A DNA stretch of 39,679 nt from Burkholderiales bacterium (GTDB lineage: Bacteria; Pseudomonadota; Gammaproteobacteria; Burkholderiales; Nitrosomonadaceae). The notes under the pieces were generated by a model. That model was not told the origin of the DNA and made no database searches. It was given only the letters and a program-made list of their open reading frames with translations. Where the stretch lies: positions 1 through 39,679 of the forward strand of contig JACKLV010000020.1 in the NCBI GenBank assembly GCA_024235755.1, given 5' to 3'. A program made the translations under genes and the position numbers. This document shows, piece by piece, positions 7,822-16,852 of this stretch (positions are counted from its first letter, which is position 1; each line of letters begins with the position of its first letter).

Positions 7822-8591
7822 ATGAATCCAATCCCCGAACTGACACCGATGCTCAAACAGCTCAGACTCTCCGGCATCCTCGACTCACTGGAGTCCCGCA
7901 ATAAACAGGCAATCGATAAAAACTGCCATATCCTGAATTTCTCGCCTTGCTGATCGCCGATGAAGTGGCGCGACGAGAGCAGAAGCGTTTCGCTTCTCGC
8001 TTGCGGCGTGCGGCTTTCCGCACCCAGAAAACACTCGACCAGTTCGACTTCAACTTTAATCCAAACATCAACTCGGCATTAATTCATGAACTGGTCACCG
8101 GCCGCTTCATCGAAGAAAAGATTGCCGTGCTCATCGCAGGCCCCTGTGGCACCGGCAAAAGTCATATCGCACAAGCGATTGGCCATGCCGCAGTACGCCA
8201 GGGACATGACGTCCTGTTTACCTCGCAGTCACAACTGCTCAGTTCATTGCACGCCGCACGAGCTACGGATACATATGACCGCAAGTTCCAGAACATGGCG
8301 AAAATACCACTGCTTATTATCGATGACTTTGGACTTAAACCCCTGCGTCCGCCCCATGACGAAGACTTCCATGATCTGGTGGCTGAACGGTATGAACGCA
8401 CGGCCACAGTGATTACCAGTAATCTGGACTTTGGCGAATGGGGCGATGCATTCCCCAACCAGTTGCTAGGCGCCGCAACCCTGGACAGACTCAGACATGG
8501 CGCTTACCGTGTTGTCCTGGATGGTAAAAGTTATCGCTCGCCTAAACCTATGAACGAGCAACTTGAAAAACAACATAAAAAAGGTAAATAA
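7822..8591 (+). pseudogene. istB: IstB AAA+ ATPase of IS21, one frameshift as sequenced
   Basis: The gene starts at ATG 7822 behind AAAAGGAG, reads MNPIPELTPMLKQLRLSGIL and, after a short A run at 7918-7922, slips out of frame; adding one A restores 'DKKLPYPEFLALLIADEVARRE' as in other IstB proteins. The rest is intact: Walker A 'GPCGTGKSHIAQAIGH', Walker B 'LLIIDDFGLKPL', and the C-terminal 'GAATLDRLRHGAYRVVLDG'. IstB is the ATPase that selects targets for IstA. An internal start near 7947 would give a shortened 214-residue ATPase without the N-terminal domain. Confidence 0.88.
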
Positions 8592-8678
8592 TACACCCTG
8601 TCTGAACCCGAAAATTTGCGTTTTAAAGTGGCTCCATTAGACTGAAAACGGGTGGCTCCATTAGGGTGAAATTTGACA

Positions 8679-8842
8679 TCTGATGAACAATCAGCAACAA
8701 CCGTCCAGGTGCCATCTGTTTCTGCTTGCGTTTCTGCGGTAATACAACCGTCAGCCAGATAAGCTTTTACTCCTTCATTTGCTTCTTCTTCTGTGGTGTA
8801 ACCTTTCATTATAATAGGTTCTTTCTTAATAAATGTAGCCAT
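8679..8842 (-). pseudogene. Small gene interrupted by IS21 (N-terminal part)
   Basis: Starting at ATG 8842 behind AAAGGAG, the frame reads MATFIKKEPIIMKGYTTEEE and goes on with 'GVKAYLADGCITAETQAETDG' and 'TWTVVADCSSD', then enters the IS21 end. As it stands it runs on into the IS and stops at 8531. Excision of the element joins it to the codons at 6032-6070, giving a 65-residue soluble acidic protein with two cysteines. Function unknown. It is transcribed downstream of the lipoprotein gene with an 18-bp gap, so the two formed an operon. Confidence 0.75.
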
Positions 8843-8860
8843 CATTTTCTCCTTTAAAAA

Positions 8861-9733
8861 TTACAAATTAAGTATACTAACGAATAAAACTCGGTAATCT
8901 GCAAAATCGGCAGAAGTAATAAGGCTGTTAATTTTTCCAGGTCCTGTATCAAGACCCTCTGCTTTCATCAATTTCTCCAATTTCGCTTTATTGGTTGCAT
9001 CCACCGTTTCTTTGTCGGGCATCCAGAATGCCTTTAACTTAACGCAAGATTCGTCACATAAATAATTAAATGTAGTTCTTTCGTTCAGTTTATTTAATTC
9101 ATCTTGGGATGATTGAAGCTTCGCTCCTGAACTTGCAAGAATTCCATTCAATCCCGCAGCAATGGATCCGGCATCAGCATATCTCATAACGTCACTGAGA
9201 CCATGATCTAGTCCATATACATTAATGTTGTTTTGGCTTAAGCCACGCCGTATTTGTAACAATACGGCAGCTCTTTGACTGTGAATTTCAGTCAATATGA
9301 TTGGCAATGTTTTTTCCATAAACATTTGCTTGTCGATAGTTCCCTTTACACCCACAATACCCGCATTAGCAGCGCCTAATGCAGCCTTTACTGTTGCCCC
9401 TCCCACAGTAGCGGTTAACCCGCTAAGAGCAAGGCTAGCCCAGTCTGTTCCCAAACCAAAACCAATACCTGTTTTAAACAAATCCCGTTCATATTCTGCA
9501 AATCTAATGTCATAAGCCCGGATCTGCTGATTTACAACTTTATCTCGTATCTGCAATTTATCTTTTTCGGGTGTATTAGAGTAGTAATATTGTTTATAAG
9601 TATTTTTATCAAAAGCATCTCTTGTTGATTCAATTTGAAGTTCCGTTTTGAAAGGTTCTTTTGGATAACCACTAAAGCCTGCACACCCAGAAATACTCAC
9701 AACCATTGTTAAAATCAGAAAAAGGCTTTTCAT
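8861..9733 (-). CDS. Predicted lipoprotein, unknown function
   Basis: A 290-residue protein with a type II signal peptide: 'MKSLFLILTMVVSISGCAG' carries a lipobox (ISGC) with Cys at 17, so it should be lipid-anchored in the outer or inner membrane facing the periplasm. The body is helical with a Gly/Ala-rich stretch near residues 90-125 ('GLGTDWASLALSGLTATVGG'), which may be an amphipathic or weakly hydrophobic hairpin, and a pair of Cys at 'CDESC'. I do not recognise a named family. It starts the small operon whose second gene was split by IS21. No insertion or frameshift affects this gene. Confidence 0.85.
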   Translation of the reverse strand: MKSLFLILTMVVSISGCAGFSGYPKEPFKTELQIESTRDAFDKNTYKQYYYSNTPEKDKLQIRDKVVNQQIRAYDIRFAEYERDLFKTGIGFGLGTDWASLALSGLTATVGGATVKAALGAANAGIVGVKGTIDKQMFMEKTLPIILTEIHSQRAAVLLQIRRGLSQNNINVYGLDHGLSDVMRYADAGSIAAGLNGILASSGAKLQSSQDELNKLNERTTFNYLCDESCVKLKAFWMPDKETVDATNKAKLEKLMKAEGLDTGPGKINSLITSADFADYRVLFVSILNL

Positions 9734-10069
9734 TTTCTATTCCCAAGAAATTACTAATTTTATTAGGACTATCGTTTTGCTACTTGGACATGTATACAAT
9801 TTAAGCGCCGTATGTGATCGCAGCTATACATTACTGTATTTAAAAGATAGTCCCTGTATTAGCCTTTATCTTAGTAGGGTTATATCAAGATTGCCTTGCA
9901 CCCAAAAAGCCTACGCTGATTCAAAAATTTTTAGAGAATTGGATCATCGATTCTAATAAAAAAGGCTAAACTTCAGCTCAACAAAATTAAGTGCAGAGCT
10001 ACAGAACTAGATTGACAAGAATGAGCATATACTCTTTATTTAAAAAATGATATATATTGTTTTTCTGAA
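9734..10069. other. 336-bp non-coding stretch, nothing recognised
   Basis: AT-rich sequence with stops in all frames. It should contain the promoter of the leftward lipoprotein operon, but no clear -35/-10 pair stands out. The right edge is the broken end of the transposase fragment at about 10070. Confidence 0.5.
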
Positions 10070-10690
10070 TGAGACAAGGAGGAGGAAGAGAAAAAACACG
10101 ATGATGAAGCCTGCGGTGAAATTGAAACAGCACACCCAGGTTATCTGGGTTCACAAGACACTTTTTATGTTGGTAATCTCAAAGGTGTTGGTCGCATCTA
10201 TCAACAAACGTTTATTGATACCTACAGTAAAATAGCCTTTGCCAAACTGTACACAACCAAAACACCGATCACAGCAGCCGACCTGCTCAATGACAGGGTA
10301 TTGCCGTACTTTGAACAATACGAACTGCCCATGTTACGTATCTTGACGGATAGAGGGACAGAGTATTGCGGCCGCGTTGATCAGCATGATTATCAACTGT
10401 ATTTGGCGATTAATGATATTGATCATTCCAAAACAAAAGCCATGTCGCCGCAAACTAACGGCATTTGCGAGCGATTCCACAAGACGATCCTAAATGAGTT
10501 TTATCAAATCACATTCAGGAAGAAACTTTATTCAACTATGGAGGAATTACAGAAAGATCTAGACGAATGGATACATTACTATAATAATGAACGAACACAT
10601 CAAGGAAAAATGTGCTGTGGGCGCACACCAAGGGAAACATTGCTTGATGGACAATCGGTTTGGGCGGAAAAGAATTTAGCTCAAATCTAA
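10070..10690 (+). pseudogene. IS481/IS3-like integrase-type transposase, N-terminus missing
   Basis: The frame is open from just after a TGA at about 10068 to TAA 10688-10690, without an own start for its first third. It covers the rve integrase core: 'GRIYQQTFIDTYSK' with the first Asp, 'ILTDRGTEYCG' with the second, and 'NGICERFHKTILNEF' with the catalytic Glu, followed by the C-terminal 'YYNNERTHQGKMCCGRTPRE'. The N-terminal helix-turn-helix is gone, so the element is immobile by itself. A possible right end of the element lies just past the stop. The family choice between IS481 and IS3 groups is uncertain. Confidence 0.8.
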
Positions 10691-10874
10691 ACTGACAGAT
10701 ACCGTAAAAAAACGGGTGACTGTCCGATCAGGTCTGAGCTAGTACACACTAATACATGTAAAGATAAAAACTCGATCAATTCTCCAACAGAGCCCGGTTT
10801 TTGCATGTTCTCCAATTCTACAACAGAGCTAGAGCTAGTGCCAGTACCAGGCTCGTCCTAATACCGGGTTGAAA

Positions 10875-13800
10875 TTATCCGTCCAGATACTCACCTTCGT
10901 CATCGCAACAGGCGTCGAGACTTTGCACACTGCATGCGCTATCGTGGCACTTGCCCCATGGCTCATCGCCGCACGTGTCACAGCATGTCTTGCACTTCGA
11001 GGATGTCCAACTGGTATAGGCCATGAGGTCCAGAAGCTTCTCAGGCGAATCGGGGTCGTCACTCACGATGATCAATTCGCTTGGTCTCGGGCATTTTTCA
11101 GCCGCCTTGTAGCGGATGAGGACATTGAGGCAGGAACCAGGATGCAAGGTTGCTGGGAATGGATTGTTGATCAATTTCCAGTACTTGCTATTGCGCTTCA
11201 GCGCGACGTCAGTAACGTTGAGCTTGCAGTCTCCGACATTGCAGATCGAGATCGTACGCTCTCCAAGACACCCGCCCTTCACTCCCCCGATACATGTCGA
11301 GCCTGTCACCACAAGCTTGCCTGACGGCGCCTTTCCTGAGACCGAGACATTCTTGGGTCCGGTCGGATCGTTGCTCGTTACAGTGATGACCCCCGACTTC
11401 GGGCCGAAGCTCGTCGGTGCGAAGCGAATAGGGACCTGAATCGCCGTTCGCGGTGCTATCTGGATGGGGAAGTTCTGAGCACTCGCGACCAGGAACTCGC
11501 CAGATGACGAGGAAATGTTTGTGACCGTGAGCGGGCATGGACCGCTATTCAGTAACGTCAGGGTCTTGTCGACTCCGGAGCCGACGCAGGCGTCGCCAAA
11601 GGTGCCGCCGTTGACGATGATCAGGTCGAGTTCCGGCGCACGCGAAATCCCCGAGACATCGATCGTTCTGGACTCGAACGGAGCGCTTTCTACGGTAATT
11701 GTCGCCTGCTTCGGACCGAACGAAGACGGTTGGAAACGGATTGGCACCCGCAGAGCGTTTCCGGGTTCGATGGTGAGTGGATAAGATAGCACGTTCGGGA
11801 CTACGAAATCTCCGGAGGAAGACAACATGCCAGTGATCGAGATTGTGTTGACGCCGCTGTTGTTTAGGGTGAGCACCATATCCCGAAACGTGGTGATGCA
11901 GACGTTCCCATAGTCCCCGTCGTCGGCGATAATCAGTGACAGCCGCCAGCCCGCCGTTGCCACCGCGGCAGCCACATCCAGCCGCCCGAAGCCGTAGAAC
12001 TGCGAAAAATTCGGTCCGGCGTACCCCGGGCTGGAAGAGATAAGGCCGTTTGCATCGCGCCAACGGCCGGTCGCGTTAGTATTGTTCGGATCGATCTTGA
12101 CCGCAGTGCCACGCAGAATGTCACGGACCTCTTCGCGTCGCAGGACCGGGTTGGCCGAGAGCATCAGCGCCGCGGCAGCCGCTACCGTAGGCGCAGCGGC
12201 CGAGGTGCCTCCGAAGGTTTGCTCGCCGCCTGAGGCGTCGAGAGACGGCGCCCCGGCACCCTGGGCGCAGATGTCGATCTCAGGGCCGAAATTCGACGAG
12301 GCCACCTTGGTTTCGACACCGCTGCCGTCGGGTTGCGTCGAATTGGCAACGGCGATCGTGTCGGGATGGGCGGCCCAGGTGCGGAAGCCAGTGATCAGGT
12401 TGCCGGTGATCGGGGCAACCAAATCGTTCCCAGCCGAGTAGACTACAACCGTACCGAGGCCGCCGCGCCCGTTGTTGGCGAGGTCCTGGAACGTGTCGTC
12501 CATGATCCCCGAAAGGGCCAACCCGTTGCTGCCGTGCGAGCAGCTGATGATGTCGGCACCATCGGAGAGCGGCTCCGCCGGCCAGCCCGCGCTCGCATTG
12601 CCGGTGTTGAAACCAGCCGCCCAAAGGAGGACGTCGGGGTAGTTGGCGCTCGTCAGGCTGGGCCTTTCCATGACGATTTGTCTGGTATTCGGGGCGATTC
12701 CCGACACGTCTTCCCCGTTGTTCGTTAGCGCGGCGATGATGCCGTAGACGCCCATGCCGTGATCGGTGTCAGGCGTATACCCGGGCACGGTGCATTCCCT
12801 GAGGCCCGAGAAATCATAGCAGCGGAGGACCTGCGCCGAGCCGTCGGTCAGGTTGCTGCCGACGTCCGGGTGGTCGGTGTCGAGACCACGGTCGAGCGAG
12901 GCGACGACCACATTAGGATCGCCGAGCGTGCGGAGCGGATCCGCGACGTTCAGCATGCGCCATGCAAGATCGACGTTTTGAAGCGTGAGGTTGGCCTGGC
13001 TGGCGAATGTCGGATCGTTCGGCGGATCATCCGGAAATGCGTCATCGGTGATCTCTGCCATGATGTCAGGCTCACCGTAGACGAGCAGCCCGGCCGTATG
13101 CCAACCCTCCACGATCTCTAGGTGCCGGGCGAAGTCTCCGAGGGGAAGCGCGACCAGCCTCGTATTTCGCGCTTGGCGGAAACCGCGGAGCACAGTGCCT
13201 TTCGCCTCTGTCACGTACCGCTCGATCTCGTCCCCGTCGATTTCGTCTCGGAAGCGCAGGACGAAGCGGTTGTCGATGACCTTGCACTGGCCCTCATACA
13301 GATCGGTCGGGACGCCGACGCGGCCGCGATTGCCCGTAATCTCGAGAATCTTCTGATACAACTCGGCGCGCATCTGGGGGGTGTCCTTGCAGGTGCACCG
13401 AAAGATCCAGATGGCGCCCTCTGCTTGGATGAAGCCGTCGCTATCCCCCTTTTTGTCCTTCGATGTGTTAGGCATCGCGGGTTCGAGCGGGAGCTCCTTC
13501 AGGATTTGGCCGAGAAGCTCTTCCGCCTCGTGGGGGTCTGGTTTGTTCTCGGGGAAGGCGACCGCCAGCAAGGGTCCGGGTGGTGGGAACGGGATCGCGT
13601 TTTCGCCAAGTCGATAGAAGGGCCAGTCGCGCTCGCCGACATAAACGGCGGAGCGCGCCGGACTGGGGCCAACCGACAGCTTCCGCGGCGGCGACACGTA
13701 CTCTTGGCTTGACACTTCCAGGTCATAGGAGTCAACGGGCACGTTGCCGGAGTAGACGGCGGTCGCGCCTTCACGCATCAGAGTGTAAGTCACACCATCG

Positions 13801-13922
13801 GCGACGAGGTTCACGCACGCCGGTGACTCGACGAGACGGCCGTGCCAGTCACACACGGTGATTTCAACGCTGGATGTTTCGTCGTCGGAACTCGAACGGC
13901 CGTTCTGATAAGTATAGATCAT
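10875..13922 (-). CDS. Subtilisin-like serine protease with three anchor-D-type Ig domains and a Cys-rich tail
   Basis: A 1015-residue S8-family protease. ATG 13922 has AAGGAA 7 nt upstream; the TTG two codons earlier lacks spacing for it. Order: an N-terminal beta-rich domain (about 15-100), a Pro/Glu linker, a region like a subtilase prodomain (215-290, 'RFVLRFRDEIDGDEIERYV'), the S8 domain (about 305-655), three immunoglobulin-like repeats of the ASPM-SPD-2-Hydin/choice-of-anchor D type (about 660-960, each with 'I.I.PG...VPIRF.P..FGPK'), and a tail with eight Cys ('CKTCCDTC' first). Catalytic Asp344 ('SLDRGLD'), His388 ('DHGMGV'), Ser574 ('GGTSAAAP') and oxyanion Asn499 ('SAGND') are present. 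No signal peptide is visible, which is odd for a subtilase. GC content is clearly above that of its neighbours and both flanks are IS remnants, so it is likely acquired. Confidence 0.9.
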   Translation of the reverse strand: MIYTYQNGRSSSDDETSSVEITVCDWHGRLVESPACVNLVADGVTYTLMREGATAVYSGNVPVDSYDLEVSSQEYVSPPRKLSVGPSPARSAVYVGERDWPFYRLGENAIPFPPPGPLLAVAFPENKPDPHEAEELLGQILKELPLEPAMPNTSKDKKGDSDGFIQAEGAIWIFRCTCKDTPQMRAELYQKILEITGNRGRVGVPTDLYEGQCKVIDNRFVLRFRDEIDGDEIERYVTEAKGTVLRGFRQARNTRLVALPLGDFARHLEIVEGWHTAGLLVYGEPDIMAEITDDAFPDDPPNDPTFASQANLTLQNVDLAWRMLNVADPLRTLGDPNVVVASLDRGLDTDHPDVGSNLTDGSAQVLRCYDFSGLRECTVPGYTPDTDHGMGVYGIIAALTNNGEDVSGIAPNTRQIVMERPSLTSANYPDVLLWAAGFNTGNASAGWPAEPLSDGADIISCSHGSNGLALSGIMDDTFQDLANNGRGGLGTVVVYSAGNDLVAPITGNLITGFRTWAAHPDTIAVANSTQPDGSGVETKVASSNFGPEIDICAQGAGAPSLDASGGEQTFGGTSAAAPTVAAAAALMLSANPVLRREEVRDILRGTAVKIDPNNTNATGRWRDANGLISSSPGYAGPNFSQFYGFGRLDVAAAVATAGWRLSLIIADDGDYGNVCITTFRDMVLTLNNSGVNTISITGMLSSSGDFVVPNVLSYPLTIEPGNALRVPIRFQPSSFGPKQATITVESAPFESRTIDVSGISRAPELDLIIVNGGTFGDACVGSGVDKTLTLLNSGPCPLTVTNISSSSGEFLVASAQNFPIQIAPRTAIQVPIRFAPTSFGPKSGVITVTSNDPTGPKNVSVSGKAPSGKLVVTGSTCIGGVKGGCLGERTISICNVGDCKLNVTDVALKRNSKYWKLINNPFPATLHPGSCLNVLIRYKAAEKCPRPSELIIVSDDPDSPEKLLDLMAYTSWTSSKCKTCCDTCGDEPWGKCHDSACSVQSLDACCDDEGEYLDG

Positions 13923-14185
13923 GGTCAAATTCCTTGAATCAAAAAGTCAGTAAATGCCGGACGTTAACCGCGCATATGAGGGCAAATTAAACCACGATAA
14001 TTCACGATTTGGCAGTTGGAACAAAAACGCTGTTCCTAATCTTTAGATTATCGCAAAAGAGCAGCAACACGGACGCCTGCGCCCTCGATCCGGATATCAA
14101 CTAGGTTATCAATAGGTCGAGTAACAACGATGTGAGAAAACCCACAAACAAAACATGAAAAACATATGCCTACTATTGATAATAT

Positions 14186-15072
14186 GGTTCTGTCGCATTA
14201 AGCGAGATCATCGATACATTCGTGTAGACTGCGGACATTGAAAAAAAGGTGAAGCTACATGCTAGTTGTAAAAGGAATGCGATTTCCGATTGAGGTGATT
14301 CTGGTCTGCATCCGCTGGTACGCGGCGTATCCATTAAGTTATCGGCAGCTGGAAGAAATGATGGAGGAGCGTGGTGTTACAGTTGACCATTCTACAGTGA
14401 GCCGTTGGGCGATCCGATTTTTACCATTACTGGAAAAGATTTTCAGAAAGTATAAGCGTCCGGTTGGTGGAAGCTGGCGAATGGACGAGACTTATATCAA
14501 GGTCAAAGGCGCCTGGAAATACCTCTACCGCGCTGTGGACAGGGATGGTAAAACGATCGCTTTCTATTAACGGCCAAGCGCGATAAGGCCGCTGCTAAAC
14601 GTTTCTTTGACAAAGCCATGCAAGCCAATGGCGTTCCTGAAAAGGTCACGATGGATAAAAGTGGTGCCAATAAAGCGGCGATTGATGAGATCAATGCCAA
14701 CAGAGAGATACCCATTGTGGTTCGTCAGGTCAAATATCTCAATAATATTGTGGAACAAGACCATCGAGCAGTGAAGCGAATAACAAAACCAATGCTCGGA
14801 TTCAAATCTTTTCAATCAGCTAAAAACATCTTGGCTGGCATCGAACTAATGCACATGATTCGCAAAGATCAGATGATGATGGAGGGAGCTGACAAGATGT
14901 CTTTTGCTGAGCAGTTTTATGTGTATTAGTGTGATTACCAAGGGAAACTGTCGGTCTAATTACCGAGCGACTTTGTCATTTTATGCGCTGGCAGAATAAA
15001 TCCGTCTAGTGAGAGAAGCCGGTACATCTGCTCTCTTGAAATATGCATTTTTATAGTTAATGCGACAGAACC
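14186..15072 (+). mobile_element. Second IS6-family element (IS26-like)
   Basis: Perfect 16-bp terminal inverted repeats GGTTCTGTCGCATTAA at 14186-14201 and 15057-15072. The 887-bp element encodes one transposase rightward. Flanking octamers differ (GATAATAT on the left, TTGGTGAC on the right), so there is no target duplication and the element has taken part in a rearrangement. Its right end cuts the ISKra4 transposase. Confidence 0.9.
14259..14929 (+). pseudogene. IS6-family transposase with one frameshift as sequenced
   Basis: ATG 14259 begins MLVVKGMRFPIEVILVCIRW, and the first part includes the helix-turn-helix 'YRQLEEMMEERGVTVDHSTV' and the first catalytic Asp in 'GSWRMDETYIKVKGAWKYLY'. 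At 14561-14566 (TTTCTA) a one-base loss introduces a stop; with TTTCCTA the protein reads on as 'IAFLLTAKRDKAAAKRFFD', then 'VTMDKSGANKAAIDEIN' (second Asp) and 'NNIVEQDHRAVKRI' (Glu). The full product would be about 223 residues, normal for the family. Inactive as written, possibly intact in reality. Confidence 0.87.
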
Positions 15073-16037
15073 TTGGTGACCTCCGCCCCTTCATCGGGGT
15101 CCGTATGCGCCATCCCTTTGGCAAATTGATTGAGCACCGTGAGTTTCATCGCCACATGGAACCAATCCAAGATATGCTCAGATTCTGGGTACATATAGTA
15201 TTGCAAATCTCTGACATTGTCGGCACCATCAGATAGGAAGGTGATTTGTTGATTGGCCTGCATGCCTTGTTCTGTCAGTACGTTCATTAAGCGCCGCCGA
15301 GGTTTATCCTCCAATTTCTGGACAAAACTGAATCGTTTCGACGATTGGGCTGTTGAAAACGATTTTCCAGCGATGACTTCAAAGTTGGTGTTTTTCTCAT
15401 GCCAATTACGAACGTAACCCCCATCAATGCCAACAGTCATCGGCTTTTCTGGCTTCGGCAATTCCCCCCAGTCTCTCGGGCATCCTGATAAATGATCTGG
15501 CTTGCCTTCAAGCTCTGCCTCCTGGCGTTCAGCCACTTTGTGCAGATGATTTCGCACCGTAGCAGGGTTCAGCGATTGATTCACCGGCAATACATCGTGT
15601 AGCAAGTCTGCGGTTGAACCATAAGACATTAATGAGGCCCATTTCGTCTCGATATACAGTAATTCCGGACTGGTATGTTCGGGCAACCATTCGGATAACA
15701 GACTGAATGATTTCTTCGATGAGTGGGCGCAAGCACAGTGATAAAGGCGCATGTTTGGGATGGAAATAATTCCAAACAATGTTCTAAATTGGATGGTATG
15801 GTAGCTTTTGATCGTGCGTTTCTTGTGGCAGCACGGGCAGTCTTGATGGGAAGTCGAGTAGCGTTCGGCTTGGCTGAGAACCATCGTTTTCTGCAATGTC
15901 TGCAGTAATTGTTTCGATTCCAAAAGCGACAAACCCAAGGTGCTTCCTGATTCACACCTTTTATCGAGATGAATGATGTCTTCGGTCGTCGTTTCGCCAG
16001 ATGCCTCTTCAATGACCACTTGTATTTTAAAATGCAT
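15057..16037 (-). pseudogene. ISKra4-family transposase, C-terminus removed by an IS6 insertion
   Basis: ATG 16037 follows GGAGG by 7 nt. The product has a zinc-binding-like N-terminal part ('CPCCHKKR', 'HCACAHSSKK') and the ISKra4 core ('VGIDGGYVRNWHEK' with the first Asp, 'FLSDGADNVRDL' with the second, 'ILDWFHVAMKL'). After about 320 residues it runs into the neighbouring IS6 end, which supplies the last codons 'VLSH' and the stop. The family is normally longer, so the C-terminal catalytic Glu region is lost. The other IS6 element begins only 19 bp upstream of the start codon. It is a remnant trapped between two IS6 elements. Confidence 0.85.
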
Positions 16038-16055
16038 CACCGTGCCTCCGTCAAT

Positions 16056-16846
16056 GGTACTGCCAAATTAACTTCACCTGAGTGATAATGACAGGATGAA
16101 GAATACAACGGCGCTATACAAACGCTACCGATTTCCAGCAGAAATCATTCAATACACAGTATGGCTTTATCATCGTTTTAATTTAAGTCATCGTGATATT
16201 GAAGATTTATTAGCTGAAAGAGGAGTCATAGTAACCCATGAGTCGATTCGTTTATGGTGCAACAAATTTGGTACGGTTTATGCCAGGCAGCTGAAGAATC
16301 GTCATCAAGGGTACGGTGATACGTTTTTCCTTGATGAAGTATTCGTAAAGATTCGAGGTAAACAAATGTATTTGTGGCGTGCGGTGGATCAAGACGGTGA
16401 AGTGGTCGATATATTGCTTCAGGCGCGTCGGGATGGAAAAGCTGCCAAGCGATTCTTCAAACGTTTTCTCAAGAAATGTCGGAATGAACCAAGGAAGATA
16501 GTGACAGATAAGTTGAAAAGTTACGGTGTTGCTCAGCGTGAACTTGTTCCTGATGCTATTCACGATACTTCTCAATATGCCAATAATCGTGCCGAGCTTT
16601 CACACCAACCAACTCGAGTAAGAGAGCGAGGCATGCGCCGGTTTAAATCGATAGATCAAGCTCAACGATTTTTAGATGTGCATGCTGCTGTATACAATCT
16701 ATTCAATCTTGCCCGGCATTTGATATCAGCTGACAATTACCGAAATCTGAGGCAAGGCGCTTTTGCGTCTTGGAAGAGGGTAGTAGCAGCTTAATACCAT
16801 GAATTATAGTATTTCTTTCATGCCGGAAAGTTAACTTGGCAATACC
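16056..16846 (+). mobile_element. IS6-family copy 3: intact element
   Basis: Ends read GGTACTGCCAAATTAACTT at 16056 and, inward from 16846, GGTATTGCCAAGTTAACTT. At 791 bp with an uninterrupted transposase this is the only apparently active IS of its lineage in the window. The flanking octamers (CCGTCAAT on the left, CCACTGAT on the right) do not match. It could supply transposase to the two defective sister copies at 1836 and 5089. Confidence 0.9.
16096..16794 (+). CDS. IS6-family transposase, intact
   Basis: A 232-residue DDE transposase with N-terminal helix-turn-helix ('NLSHRDIEDLLAERGVIVTH') and the catalytic residues in 'TFFLDEVFVKI', 'KIVTDKLKSYG' and 'NNRAELSHQPTRVRERG'. The motif 'YLWRAVDQDGEVVDILLQAR' is typical of IS6 transposases. 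It catalyses replicative transposition that forms cointegrates and thereby deletions and inversions next to the element, which explains the missing target duplications around the IS6 copies here. The start ATG at 16096 has AGGATGA-type spacing after 'GACAGG'. Confidence 0.95.
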   Translation: MKNTTALYKRYRFPAEIIQYTVWLYHRFNLSHRDIEDLLAERGVIVTHESIRLWCNKFGTVYARQLKNRHQGYGDTFFLDEVFVKIRGKQMYLWRAVDQDGEVVDILLQARRDGKAAKRFFKRFLKKCRNEPRKIVTDKLKSYGVAQRELVPDAIHDTSQYANNRAELSHQPTRVRERGMRRFKSIDQAQRFLDVHAAVYNLFNLARHLISADNYRNLRQGAFASWKRVVAA

Positions 16847-16852
16847 CCACTG

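Larger units (their letters stand above)
6071..8678 (+). mobile_element. IS21-family element with 5-bp target duplication
   Basis: The left end reads TGTCAGTTTTCACCC and the right end, read inward, TGTCAAATTTCACCC, as expected for the TGTCA-type ends of IS21 elements. The flanks carry a direct 5-bp duplication TCTGA (6066-6070 and 8679-8683). Inside the left end, a motif like TTTCAC..TAATGGA.CCA recurs three times between 6095 and 6175, and two related copies lie near 8628-8670; these match the multiple internal repeats to which IS21 transposases bind. It encodes istA and istB in the usual order. The perfect target duplication shows it entered by simple transposition. Confidence 0.92.

Noticed and set aside
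10047..10235. 62-codon frame before the IS481/IS3-like fragment
   Set aside because: It overlaps the transposase frame, which has clear catalytic motifs in another phase.
10869..13861. Several long frames (120-196 codons) opposite the subtilase gene
   Set aside because: GC-rich genes give long antisense frames; none has motifs or proper starts.
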